The position numbers and the translations under genes are program-made. This document shows positions 25,901 to 37,700 of a stretch of 64,000 nucleotides of DNA, in pieces. How positions within the stretch are numbered: position 1 is the stretch's first letter; each line of letters opens with the position of its first letter. Below the pieces are notes generated by a model, which had not been told where the DNA came from, ran no database searches, and saw nothing but the letters and a program-made list of their open reading frames with translations. Origin of the DNA: CAVVEQ01 sp963806635 (GTDB taxonomy: Bacteria; Chloroflexota; Anaerolineae; Anaerolineales; Anaerolineaceae); NCBI GenBank assembly GCA_963806635.1, contig CAWDZA010000023.1:62001-126000 (forward strand), in the 5' to 3' direction.

Positions 25901-28900
25901 AATTTCGGGTGAAGTTCGCACAGCTTTAAACGGGTATACAAGCGCCGAGAGGATTTGCAGGGAATTATTGAATACCTGCGAATCAGAGTTTTGCTTCCCC
26001 AACCAGGATTGGGCGGCGATGTTCGCCTGGTGGAAGGATTGCTCCACGAGAGACCATCGGCTATACCTTCCGGCCAGGGCTAAAACGGTCTCGCGACTAT
26101 CCCCGGTAAAGGTCAAATAAGCGATCTCGTCACTCGCCTGTGGATCCAGTTCGATCTCCTCGCCAAGAGCGAAGATCGGGTCCAGGGTGGTGCCGCTGGT
26201 CCCGGTGAGGTATTGTTCGGAGTCAAGCGCGACCGGGTTGCGGAAAGTCCTGCCTCGGCCGATAAAGCGATTGCGGTCTGCTTCATGCCGCACCGGAAGG
26301 TGTTCGATCCCGAATTCTCCTCCGCTTTTGATCACCAGCATGTGCCCGAGAAAGAGAGGTGTTTCATCATCGGAACGGGGACGCCTGGAAAAGATCTGCA
26401 GGTTTAGCTCAGGGATGAATTCACTCTGGATGAACAATTTATTGAAAGGCGGGGTGGCGGTCATCGGCGACGTGTTGGGTGAGGATCACTTCCCCATACG
26501 AGGTGAGACGGAGGCGACGGGGTTTGTTCCTGGTGTTATGCAAATGAATGCGGCGGATCTCAACAGGATCATCCGGGCATACCGTGATCTCCATCGTGGA
26601 GGTGATGTCGTTTTCCGTACGACGAATCACAGCCATATGCGCAAAGAAAGTCACCTGCATATTTTCAATTTTGGGAGGGACCGGTTGATAACCGGCCGAC
26701 CAAAGACCGGAACCTGCGGAATTCCGGCCACGCTTGAGATCCAAATCCTGAATGTAGATCCAGGTTCCCCACGGGTCGAGGACTCCATCTGCCTGCCAGC
26801 GGGTCAGATCTATCCCGTTAAAGGTACTGTACCCCCCTCCCATATTGGAAAGCAGCACAGAGTAATTCCCATTGGAAAGCAGGTTAACCTGGGGAACTGC
26901 TGTGTGGATCGGGACGCTCCAGGGTTTTATTTCCACCGGGGCTGCGGTCAGCCGCAGGATTCCTTTCACATCTTCAGCAAACGGATTTTGCAGCGGAACC
27001 GATTGGGGGACCTGCTCCTGGAGCAGCAGCTCAACGCTCTGGATGCGGGCATCTCCATGCATCCGGTTTACCATGATGTCTTTATGGAAATAATTAACCA
27101 GGGACATTAAGATCATCCCCTGGTGGTGCGCCATATACTCCTGGACCACTTTGTAGGTATCCCCCACCAGCATCCGGTTGGGTGTGAAATCAATCGATTC
27201 AAAAAGGCCATATAAGCCAAAGCAGTTCAGCTTCATCAACTTGGTAAGATTATGGGCTGCCGATAGGGGATCGGTACTGATTGCCATAACCGAAGCATAG
27301 GGAGCGATCACCAGGTCGTCCCCCAGCCCGCGTTTAAAGCCCAATCCGGGTACACCGAAGGCGCGGTATTGATAATTATTGTTGGCATCAAAAAGGTAAA
27401 AACCGGATTCGGAAATACCCCAGGGCACGCCTTTGGTTTTCCCGTAGGCGATCTGATGTTTTACTGCCCCCTGGGTGCTTTCTGCCAATAAAGTTCCCGG
27501 GTACGAGCGGAAAAAGAGCGGCGGCATCAGGTATTCAAACATGGTCGCGCTCCACGAAAGCAGTACATGCGTATCTTCCACAAAGGTGAGCGGTCGGCTC
27601 AATTGCAACCAGTGAGACTGGGGTATTTCCCCCTTTGCCACGGCAATGATCGAAGCAATCCGGGCTTCGGAGGCTAGAAGGTCATAGTAGCTATTATCGA
27701 GCTGGCCTTCGTCGAGATTGTAGCCAATATGGAAAACCCGCCGCTGCGGATCATAGAGGAATTGAAATTCCATTTCCCCCACAAATTTCTCGGCGTCGAT
27801 GGCGATTTGTGAAAACCGGTTCATGAGCGCATTGGCATTGAATTCAGCCTCAACCAGGGCTTTATCCAAAGCATCCAACCATCTCATGGCCGTTTTAAAT
27901 TGGCGAGGATCCTGTACCGCGATTTTTTGACTGACCTTCAAAAGATTGCGTAAATCGGCCGTATGTTTTAGATCAAACCTGACGAAATCCTTGATCTTAC
28001 ATAAAGGTGGGTTATACGGTAACCTGGTCTTTAATTTGTTTAGTTCCAGCGAGAATCTTTCCTCATTCAAAATCTCGGGGACTTGTTCCAGCAAGATAAC
28101 CCAGGGCACAAGCTCATTTAGCGTTCGTTGGATGGCAAGGTGGTGGCGTTCAACCTGCGCGGCAACCTCCTGTAGTTTTTGAAGTGCCTTGAAATCGAAA
28201 GCAGAGTGACCCACTTTGACCAGTTCCATCAACCTGCTGGAGAGATCCTGCCAAAACTGCCCATTCACAGCCTGAAAAAGTGCAAACCATTCAGAAGGAT
28301 TTGTCCGGGTTGCCAGGATTTTGTCATGCATTTTCAAGATCCGGCGATTGATCTCCTCAACCTGGAGAGAAAATTCGGCTTTTCGCATACCTGATAAGAT
28401 CTCGGTTAAATTGGAGAGTGTATCCAGGTACCCCTGCCAAAGATCCCAGCGGAATATCCTTTCATTCGACATGCTCCTGCAGGCCTGTGTGGTGATGATC
28501 AGGCTGGCAGCCAGGTTGCCGCTATCCACCGTGGAAATGTAGCGCGGGTTAAGCGGACGTAGCGTGAGTGTGTCATACCAGTTCAGAAAATGCCCTCGAA
28601 ACCTCTCGAGTTGGTTTAAGGTATCCATCGTTGTGGAAAGACGGGTTGCCAATCCAAGGTGATCCAGGTAACCGAGGTCGTACGCGGCTAAAGTGGAGGT
28701 GAGCAGTAACCCGATGTTGGACGGTGAAGTTTGGTGCGCAATTCTCCCGGCGGGCTCCTCCTGATAGTGATCCGGCGGCAGCCAGTGGTCTTCCGGACCA
28801 ACAAATCGTTCAAAAAAGCCCCATGTACGCCGGGCAACCTGACGGAAAAGACCTGCCTGTTCTTCGTTTAAGAAGAATGAACGGGGAATGATGGGTCGGT

Positions 28901-31790
28901 TGATCCACAAGGCGATGAGAGGCGAAAACATCCAACCCAAAAATAATGGGACAGCGAATACCAGCGTGGGTGCCACTCCTTCACTCGAAAATCCATGGAC
29001 CGTTTGTATTGCGCCTATCAAAAAAATCGTCATCAGGGAAGATGCCATCATCTTCAGCCAGGTCGCTTGCCGGTGGGCTTCCAGTCCAAAAATGTGAGCG
29101 GTCTGGGCTGCCGTGGTCCATTGCAATAGGTTTTTATGGCTGAAAAGCAAGCGGTATAGGGTTGTCAGAACGGCATCCATCGAGTTGTAGGCTTCATAAG
29201 GCAGGAAGGCGATCGCCAGGAACCAGCGGAGAAGAACCCAAACGAAGGGATGGAATGCCGCGCTAGCCTCTTCACCGTGCAGGGTCTGAAATGTACTCCT
29301 GGCGATACTCGTCAAAAGCGGGATCCCCAGCGAAAACAAGATAATTGCTATCCAGAAACCAAAAAGTCCGGGCGCGGAAATCGTACCCAGGATGAAGATC
29401 AACAATAACGCAGGCGCAAGCATTGCCCGCAGCAAATTGTCGAGCATCTTCCATCGGTCCACGGCGGAGAATTTAACCTTGAAATGCCCGGGTTTGAGCA
29501 ACCAGGGCAGAAGCTGCCAATCTCCGCGAATCCACCGCTGCTGGCGTTTGACCTGGATAAAATAATTGGATGGGTACTCCTCCACCATGGTGATATCCGT
29601 CACCAATCCGGCCCGCCCCATGATCCCTTCCAAAAGGTCATGGCTCAACACTGTGTTTTCCGGGATCCGATCCTTCACGCTATGCTCGAAGGCGTCTACA
29701 TCATAGATACCTTTTCCAACATAACTGCCTTCGCCAAATAAGTCCTGGTAGGCATCAGACACCGCCCGGGTGTACAGGTCCAGACCGGTGTCTCCTGCAA
29801 AAATGCGGGTGAACCAGGATAGATTTGCGCTGCCAGGATGGATCTCCATGCGCGGCTGCAAGACTGTGTAGCCGGAAATTACCTGTTTGGTTTTTTCATC
29901 GAATTTGGCGATATTTAATGGGTGCGCAAGTGTACCGATCAAACGGGTTGCCGCTCCGCGCGGTAGGATGGTATCTGTATCCAGTGTGATCACAAATCGG
30001 GTTCGCATAAGTGCTTCGAGTCCCTTTGAATCTCCAGGGATGTTGATGAACGACAAACCCTTACCACCCCGTAATAAAAGATTTAACTCCTGCAGCTTGC
30101 CCCGTTTTCGCTCCCAACCCATCCACTTTCCTTCCGATTGATTCCATAATCTTTTCCGGTGAAGGAAATAAAATAGTGGCTGACCTTCCAGGGTAGGAGC
30201 CTGCCATTGATTATTTTGAGGTTGGTTTTCCGATTGATTATTTTTAGATGGATTGTTCCCTTTGGTCGAACTTGGGTTTGGAATCGATCTTTCGTATTTT
30301 GCATTTAATTCACAAATCACGCTGATGGCGTAACTTACCAGTCCCTCATCCTCGGGCAGGGTTTCGCTATCCGCGTCAGGAAAATCGGTCAATAACGCAA
30401 AATTCAAGCCTGGTTCCGGATTGCGAAGGAAGTGCATTTCGATTTGATGGACCAATTTATCGACATCGTTGCGATTGGCGATTAGCGCGGGAATAACAAC
30501 GAGTGTCTGGTATTTCGCAGGAATTTCATCTTTAAATAACAGCTTGGGGAGGATTCGTGGTTTGACCCACAATGTGACCAACCAATTAATCAAACTGGAG
30601 GTTACTGTCAGAATGGGTATTAAAATCGCCGTGGCAAGAATGAGGATTGAGGTCCATTGGACCAGAGAACCAGGTGGGATAAATATCATTCTTCCGACCA
30701 CTAGCGCCACCAGGGTGAAAATCAAAAGCGAAGATGTCATTATTGAACCCAGGTAAAAAATGCTGGCATGACGCAACCCCCACCGTTGAAATGACACTTT
30801 TAGGTTGGGGTGGTATCCGATCTGTTTTTCTAATAATTGTCGACTTTTCCCCAGCAAATATTCTCCAACATGGGAAGATGACCCAAGCGGAGAATCTCCC
30901 TCCTTATATATCCCTTGACTCATTCGGGAGGTTTTTGACTTACCTTCGCGGTTTTCCCGAGCCAGGGCTAGTGTGTTTTGAACCAGGTCCAGTTCATCCC
31001 GACCACTTGCTGTTGAAAGTATCTCGATCTCTTTTCGATATAGATCTCGGGTTGTAAAGTCCATTAACGAGTAAACCCCGGCAGGATCTTTACGGAGAGC
31101 TTTTTCCACCCTGCTCACTGCTTCAAAAAATTCGTTCCAATTTTGTTCTGAAATGGTACGCAAACTGAGAATGATATTCGCCACCAAGGAGCTTGTGAAA
31201 GCATCAATATTTTCAACTTGACCATTCAAGGAAGGAAGTACTTGTCCAATAAACGATGAGGGAAAGATCGGGAGATTGGGTTTTGTTTCAGGTTGGATTA
31301 TCCATTCAAGTGTTTCTGAAAGCGTTTCAATTAAACTGTAACGCAGGAATATCGGTAGAGCCCATAATTCACCCATCGTGAGGGGTACATCTTTTTGAGC
31401 CTGAACCAATATCGCTTGCAGATCGATCACGTTTAACAGGTATTTCTGGAAGGCAAGGACTGCCCTTGCGATCGCAAATATCCTGGGGAGTCCTTTTAAA
31501 GGGCCTTCTATTAGTTTTGGCAGCTGGTTGTAGAAACTAACCGGCAGATCTTCTTCGATCTGGGTCAAAGTTTGGCGGATGATATAGTAGTTGTCCAGCA
31601 CCCACTCCGAAGCAGGGGTGATCGTGAGTTCCTGATTTGAAGCCTCGCGAAAGTAAGAATGCGCTTGTTTTATCCAGGTATCGTACAAGGCAAGGTCTTG
31701 CTTGGCTAACGCTCTTTTTATTTTTGTATTCGAAGTAACTCGAGCAGCATCCCTGTAATTCTTTACCAGGGCATCGACCAAATCCTGCAT
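22991..31790 (-). CDS. ndvB: Cyclic beta-1,2-glucan synthase (NdvB/ChvB-like; GT84 plus GH94), frameshifted
   Basis: One gene of about 2932 residues, close to the usual NdvB size. An N-terminal region is followed by two membrane segments (about residues 350-415) and a glycosyltransferase domain with DTDT near 603, SHDLLEG, and QQRWIRGDWQ near 750. More membrane segments follow, then a glucoamylase-like region (WGISESGFYLFD, GLGDDLVIAPY). The C-terminal GH94 phosphorylase domain carries SGDWNDGLN near 2600 and sets ring size in the known enzymes. An extra base in the run at 26445-26447 breaks the frame; without it HPAF reads on to NKLFIQSEF, as in NdvB. The protein is an inner-membrane enzyme making periplasmic or secreted cyclic glucans from UDP-glucose. 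It follows a stress-protein gene by 84 nt on the same strand. Confidence 0.88.
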
Positions 31791-31819
31791 CTGTTTGGTC
31801 CTTGAGGAATAAGTTTTTT

Positions 31820-31845
31820 CCGAGAAAACTACCTCGTTTTCTCGG
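31820..31845 (-). other. Hairpin between stress-protein and glucan synthase genes
   Basis: Perfect 10-bp inverted repeat CCGAGAAAAC / GTTTTCTCGG with a 6-nt loop, in the 84-nt gap. On the minus strand it is followed by A rather than U, so it is not a standard terminator for the stress gene. Confidence 0.4.
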
Positions 31846-31874
31846 TCTACTTTATTACGCGTTGCCAGACATTC

Positions 31875-32903
31875 TTAGCGTCTCCCGGATTTTTCAGCAG
31901 CGATTTCTGCTGCAGTCGGTTGCATCTGGGAAAGGGGTATATCCTGAATGACCAGGACGGGTTTTGTCCCGTGCTCAATATAATTCCGGGTAATGGTCCC
32001 GTAAGGCCATGATACCTGACCGGAGTGGCCATGCGCGCAAAGTACGACCATATCGATATCTTCCCGGTCAGCCAATTCCTGGATGGCAAAAGCTGCACTT
32101 TTATTCTCAACAACACAAGTTTCACATGCCACAGGCAACCGCATTTTTATCTCATCCAGGTATTGATTCACAGCCAATCGGCTGACTTCGATCAACTGAT
32201 CGGAAAGTTGCGTGATTTCGATTGGAAAAGGTTCAGGAATTGGTAACTCAGGCGGACGGATCACCGCCGCCAGGACCAGCATTGATTTAGCACCAGCGAT
32301 ATCTACGCTTGAAACGGTTGAGGTTATCCCCCTCACGAGCTCAATCCCGGCCGAGAGTGAACATTCGGCCCGTCTGGAACTATCAATCGGAAGAAGAATA
32401 CGTCGGTATGAGCTCAATCCGGCATCCAAATCTATTTGGTTATAGGCGCGGATCAAAAGAACAGGTAAATAAATCAGATTGATGACTTTTTGGGTGATGC
32501 TGCTGATATTCCACCGGCTCAAACCACCAGACCCATGTGAACTGATAACCAGCAAGTCGATCTTTTCAGAATGGGCGTAGTTGACAATATTTTCTGCGAT
32601 TTTTCCTTCTCGAATTACATACTCAACACGGCTCTTTGTCTTACCATTCTTGGTTGTTTGGTTTCCCCCCAGGTTTTTTTGGATCCTGAGCGCGAGACCT
32701 TGTAAATAAATATCTGACTCTGCTTTTCGGATTTGCCACGTCAGCGGATCAACAGCCTTCGGGTTTTCATGATACGAAGTAGGTTCGAGGACTTGTAAAA
32801 GAATGATTTTGGATCCAAAGATTCGCGCAAAAATCTCGGCATGCGGAACGGCTTGTTCAGCAAGTGACGATCCATCTAAGGGAACAAGGATTCGTTTGAA
32901 CAT
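31875..32903 (-). CDS. Universal stress protein with two UspA domains
   Basis: 342 residues. Two tandem Usp folds: residues 1 to about 150 begin MFKRILVPLDGSSLAEQAV and end with the ATP-site pattern ISSHGSGG; the second runs from about 170 (RRILLPIDSS) to LCAHGHSG and KPVLVIQD. Both domains keep the glycine-rich motif of ATP-binding Usp proteins. It is cytoplasmic and probably regulatory or protective under stress. It lies directly upstream of the glucan synthase gene, which suggests envelope or osmotic stress control; this is inference. Confidence 0.9.
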   Translation of the reverse strand: MFKRILVPLDGSSLAEQAVPHAEIFARIFGSKIILLQVLEPTSYHENPKAVDPLTWQIRKAESDIYLQGLALRIQKNLGGNQTTKNGKTKSRVEYVIREGKIAENIVNYAHSEKIDLLVISSHGSGGLSRWNISSITQKVINLIYLPVLLIRAYNQIDLDAGLSSYRRILLPIDSSRRAECSLSAGIELVRGITSTVSSVDIAGAKSMLVLAAVIRPPELPIPEPFPIEITQLSDQLIEVSRLAVNQYLDEIKMRLPVACETCVVENKSAAFAIQELADREDIDMVVLCAHGHSGQVSWPYGTITRNYIEHGTKPVLVIQDIPLSQMQPTAAEIAAEKSGRR

Positions 32904-33014
32904 TGGAGGACTCCATTCTTTCAGAAAAACCCGGGGGCGAAACGGTTTGGCCGCATTTCTGCGCCAGGAAGCCGATTTATGAAGATGATTCGCTATGTTG
33001 GGATGGTGTCTTCA

Positions 33015-33036
33015 AAAACCCGCTGTACCGGGTTTT
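33015..33036. other. Hairpin in the 404-nt gap upstream of the stress-protein gene
   Basis: 8-bp stem AAAACCCG / CGGGTTTT with a 6-nt loop. The gap 32904-33307 holds no gene that I can support; besides this hairpin and the repeat at 33178 nothing else stands out. Confidence 0.35.
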
Positions 33037-33177
33037 ACAACTAATAAATTACTTGATATAGAGACCGAAGATTGTTCGGAATAACTACCCGGTTATCGAA
33101 CTAATAATCATTATACCTATAAGCCGGTCCTTTTTTCCATGTCTCCACAATTTCATCCAAGCGAATACTTATGTAGA

Positions 33178-33197
33178 TAGGTATGCAGTAATACCTA
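33178..33197. promoter_or_regulatory. Inverted repeat TAGGTAT-GCAGTA-ATACCTA
   Basis: Perfect 7-6-7 inverted repeat of AT-rich type in the gap upstream of the stress-protein gene; it has the size of a dimeric regulator site. No promoter could be fixed around it. Confidence 0.3.
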
Positions 33198-33307
33198 GGT
33201 GTAGCCAGGCTGCCCTTCTCTTCAGGTATACAAGTCGGAAATTAATGGTTCAATAATTCTCATCACATACATGTTTATCTAACCCCCCTGAATAAAAGAA
33301 GGGTGAT

Positions 33308-33931
33308 CTAAAACCCCAGCACCTCATTCACCAATATCAGGTTCACACTCCGTTTCAGCATCGGGGATTCGCGTTCGAAGACCAGGATCTTCCCGATCAC
33401 CCCCCTCGCCTCCGGACCGAACACCTGCTTCAGCCGCCGATCCTCCAGCGGCTGGACGTACTCCCGCAGCCTTCTGAAAGCGTCCTCCAGGGTGGGAACG
33501 ATCTTCTGCGCCCCTGCAACCCAGATCACGTGGTTGCTCGAAAACGCGTAGGGCGCCAGCTGGCTGCCGGTGGCGCTGGCAATTAAGATCTCGCCCGTTT
33601 CGGCGATGGCGTGCACGCTGCCCAGGTAATACTCGGCCAGGGTGGCCTGCTTGCGCAGCACCGCCTGCTTCACCGGGTCCTTTTCCAGCACGATCTCCGA
33701 CTTCATATTCCACCAGGGGTGATCCCCCACCTTGAGCGCCGCCTCCAGCCCGATCTGCTGCAGGGTGACCGAGGCGCCGGTCATCACGCTGGCCGCGGTC
33801 GGGATCAGCTCATAGATATTTGCCAGCGCGTCCTCTTTGGTCTCCACGAAGGTCACGGTGATGCCGCGTGCGATCACCGCTTCGATGGTAGTCTGGATGC
33901 GCTCGGGGCTGGGCAGATTCAAGTAATCCAT
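33308..33931 (-). CDS. LUD-domain protein (LutC/YkgG-like, DUF162)
   Basis: 207 residues. The pattern VTFVETKEDALANI, SVMTGASVTLQQIG, AETGEILIASATGSQ and SSNHVIWVAGAQKIVPTLEDAF is typical of the LUD family (lactate-utilisation LutC/LutB relatives), which often bind a sugar-phosphate-like ligand. GAGGTGA stands about 7 nt before the ATG. It stands alone here, without lutA or lutB, so a role in lactate oxidation is not supported. Single-domain LUD proteins of this type are common in anaerobes and remain uncharacterised. Confidence 0.85.
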   Translation of the reverse strand: MDYLNLPSPERIQTTIEAVIARGITVTFVETKEDALANIYELIPTAASVMTGASVTLQQIGLEAALKVGDHPWWNMKSEIVLEKDPVKQAVLRKQATLAEYYLGSVHAIAETGEILIASATGSQLAPYAFSSNHVIWVAGAQKIVPTLEDAFRRLREYVQPLEDRRLKQVFGPEARGVIGKILVFERESPMLKRSVNLILVNEVLGF

Positions 33932-34051
33932 GGCGATTCACCTCGGGTTAATTCTTTGGTCTCAGGTGGGGTACCGATAGCCTTAAGTTTACAGCAACTA
34001 CTGACCGGCGCCCGGTAGGGTTAGAATAAAGGGCGTCCAAAGGAGCGGACC

Positions 34052-34240
34052 ATGGAGCTAACCCTCAGACTGATTTTCATCGTGGCCATCGTCGTGGCCG
34101 TGACGGATGTGGTCGAATACTTCCACCTCAAGAAGCACCCGGAACACCTCACCCTCCCCTATTTGATCAGCGTCATTTTTATTACCATTTTGCCGGTGGC
34201 GGTCATCTTCCTGTTCTGGCATTCCCGGGGATGGATATAG
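34052..34240 (+). CDS. Small membrane protein, two transmembrane segments
   Basis: 62 residues. Two hydrophobic segments (about 6-22 and 38-56) flank a polar loop with His/Lys (EYFHLKKHPEHL). AAGGAG lies 6 nt before the ATG, supporting a real gene. Family not recognised. Convergent with the next small membrane gene. Confidence 0.6.
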   Translation: MELTLRLIFIVAIVVAVTDVVEYFHLKKHPEHLTLPYLISVIFITILPVAVIFLFWHSRGWI

Positions 34241-34266
34241 AGGACCCCCCTGCTCCGATACACCGA

Positions 34267-34485
34267 TTATTTAAATTGATTCAGAAAATACGTCAGCGGG
34301 TCAAAGAGCGGGAGTGGTTTTTTCAGGATGAATGAATAGACCGCCAGGATCCCGAGCAGCACCACCGAGATCGCGCAAAACCAGGCGATCATCCGCTGCA
34401 GACTGTTATCGCTATCGCGCCATTTGAAAAAGAAATCGACGAAAAGAATGACGAAGAGAAGAACGATGATGATGAAAACAAACAT
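34267..34485 (-). CDS. Small membrane protein, two transmembrane segments
   Basis: 72 residues. Hydrophobic segments at about 2-20 and 36-55, separated by FFKWRDSDNSLQR. AAGGAGAACACCC precedes the ATG. Not recognised; convergent with the 62-residue membrane protein and separated from it by 26 nt. Confidence 0.6.
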   Translation of the reverse strand: MFVFIIIVLLFVILFVDFFFKWRDSDNSLQRMIAWFCAISVVLLGILAVYSFILKKPLPLFDPLTYFLNQFK

Positions 34486-34728
34486 GGGTGTTCTCCTTAT
34501 ATATCAATCTGAATTTCTTCCCAACGCGCTTTCAAAGAAAATATTACCACTTCTGGTAAACAATTAGGGGTTCTGCGCAGTTTGTTCTATAATTAACTGG
34601 TTCGATCACAGAACGAATATTCGGGGGAATTCACTGCAGGATTAGGTAGTTCTTCCGATAACCTTTTTAGCGTTGATTCTTGCCTGTCTTTTCGTTCGGG
34701 TTTTTCAGTTTTGAATTCAGGAGGAGCA

Positions 34729-37700
34729 ATGCAGAAAAAACGAACAGCCATTTGGATCGGCGTCATCACCATCGTTGTTTTGGTTGGTATCCTGATCGCC
34801 CTCCTCACCCGCATCCCCTCAACCTCTGCCCAACTTCCGCCCAACACCGCCCCCATCTCCGCACTGATCTCCCAACCCGCGGATGGCAGCACCTGGCCCT
34901 CCGACTCTCCCATCCCGGTGGTCTCCATGGTCACCGCGAGCGCTCCCCTGAAAAGCGTGGAGCTCTGGGCGGATGGCAGCCTGGTGGACACCAAAATTCC
35001 GGATGCGGGTAAACACAGCGTTTTCAACGTCTGGTCCTGGCTGCCGTTAACCGAAGGCACACATGCGCTTTTCGTGCGAGCTACGGATGAAAACGGGCGC
35101 ACAGCCGAATCCAATGCCGTTCATATCATTGCCTCCCCAGCGGCAGGCATGATCGGCGGGACGATGGCCCAGGCCGGCGACACCCTGCAGAGCTTGGCCG
35201 AACAAAACGGCGTTCCCCTGGAGCAGGCCGCGGCCATCAACCCTGGCCTCGACCCGGCTGCCGGGCTCGACCCTGGCACAGAAGTGTTCCTACCGCTGCA
35301 GCCTTTCTCGCAGGTGGATAGCGGCAAACCGCCTTCCTCCCCTCCCCCCGCTGGGCCAGTCACCCCGGCTGAGGAAGGCGCCAAGGCAGGTCCCGCTTTT
35401 TATCTTGAAGGCGCGTTGAACCTGACAAAAAACGCTCCAGCCGCGCCTGCGCTTCAGGCTTCCGTGGATGGGTGCAATGTCACCCTTACCATCCAGGATG
35501 AATCGGACACGGAAGACGGCTTCTTCGTGTATTCCCTGCCCGAGACCGCGGCTGCCTTCCAGCGCCTCACCAGCCTGCAGGCGCACTCGGGGCCGGGCTC
35601 CATCCAATACACGCTCCCGGATCAGCGTGGGCACGTCGAGTTCTATGTCTCCGCCTATAACTCCGCCGGCGAATCACCCAGCGCGCCGGTGGCGGTGAAT
35701 ATCAGCAGCCCGGAGTGTGCTCCCGCGCAGGGGGACCAGGGTGACATGGATTTCACCGGCGGCATCCTAACCCTGCCCCCCGGCGTGGATCTGGCCTATG
35801 CCTATGGCTCCACTGATGGCGGTGCGTGGCAGCGGATTCCAGCGGGTCACGAATTTTTCGAGCCGGCCTCCGGAACGATTGACCTGAAGGCTAAGCTCCA
35901 GCCGTTGCTGGGGGATCAATCCTCCGGCGCGGCGGATCTGGACCTTTGGGGTTGGAGCGGCGGCGCGCTTGTTCACCTGGGGCAAATGCACGTCAACGCC
36001 AAGTATTCTTCTCTCGCCATCTGCAACCTCTCCGCGGGCTGCAGCGGGGATATGGGCGCCGCCCACTGGGTCACCGAGGCGGTGGTGGGTTCGGATAAAG
36101 AGCAGACCTCCCGCAAGCTTCAATGGAAAGCTCCCGGCGCGGATATCAACTACGCCATCTGGCAGGTGAGCACGCAGCCCTTCCCCGCCGAATATTCGGT
36201 CGGCGCGCCACCCGGGCTGCTGATCAGCGGGATTTCGGAAGCCACGGTGAATGCCCAGACCGGCACCGCCGGCGGAGATTTCACCATCGACTTCAACACC
36301 GATCTGCAGATCCCATCGCAGGATGCGCAAGCCGCGGAGCCGAAAAGAGTTACCGGTTTCCTTGGGCAGACGAATTCGTTTGATCCCGCCCTGCTTTCCG
36401 GTTTTGTAGGCGGGATGAATACTCCCCTGGCGTTGATGTCCTATCAGCCCTGGTTTCCGCAGAAGCTGTATATCCGCGTCACGCCCATGGCGGGCGGGCA
36501 CCCGGCCGCGGAACCCTCGAATACTGTTCTGGTCAATTACACGCCCACGGGCGATCCTCCGCCGATCAATATCTCCAAAGTACCCTCCTACAAGGTGGAA
36601 GTTGTCCCGGATTCCTACGTGAACGAGGTCAAGGTGGTGCAGCAGATGGGCATCCTGGGTTGTTCTTACCTTACCGGCGTGGATCACGATATTTTTGTGG
36701 AATGGTACATACTTACATACCAGATAAAGGGATTGGATCCGGCGATTGTCAGCGCTCAGGCAGAAGCGGCGTATCAATGGTGGTTTGACCGGATAGGCTG
36801 GAAAGCCTGCCCTAGCGTCGTCGAAGATGATGAGCCCAACGTGTTCGAGCAATTTGCCGCAGCAATAGAGGCCTCCTGGAATTACCTCTCGAGCACGTTC
36901 GAACAGCTCAAAGGAATTTTAGTGGGAGCGCTCGCGGAAATCATCCCGGGCTGCGATGCGAAGTGCAAATCGGTATTGATGACCGGCTTGAATTTTGCGA
37001 TCACCTACTTTACCGGTCTGCCCCCCAGCATCCCGAACTTTGATGATGCTGTCAATATGGGCATTGACTATGCTGTTCAAATGGCCATCTCCCAGGCGGG
37101 TATCCCCTATTGCGACCAGACCTGCCAGGATGCCATCGCAGATGAGATCAAAGAGGTCGGGTCAAAAGTGGTCGGCGCGTCCAAATCACAGCCAGCGTGC
37201 GCTGACCAGAATCACACCCTTTGGTTGTATGAAGGCACACAGCAATTTCACCTGAAACCATTGTGTTTCCCGCCAGGAGTTTCATTCGATCCACTAACAG
37301 GCAGCATGTATGAAAATGGGATGGTGCAGGTGAGGGTGACCCGAATTGATGGCTCGCCGGAACCTGCCCCGATGCAGGTGCTTACCCTGGATACCCAGGC
37401 ACTGAATCCTGTTTTTGGGGATGGGCATTCCGCGACGGAATATTACCAGTCTACCGTCCAGGAAAACTGCCAAATGTACCAGGGTCAAAATATGTGCGCC
37501 AGCGTCACACACACATATCCTTATGACATGGTCTATTCTGCTCCTCTCTTTGGCATCCCTTACCCGACGGCATCCGTATCCATCCCGGCTCTCAAAGCCG
37601 GTCAATCGGTGGTCGTTCCTGTGGTCTTTAAAAGCCAACCCTATGACAATATGCCGCCCAATGTCTACATCCCCCGCGCTGCCGCCATCCAGAATGCTTA

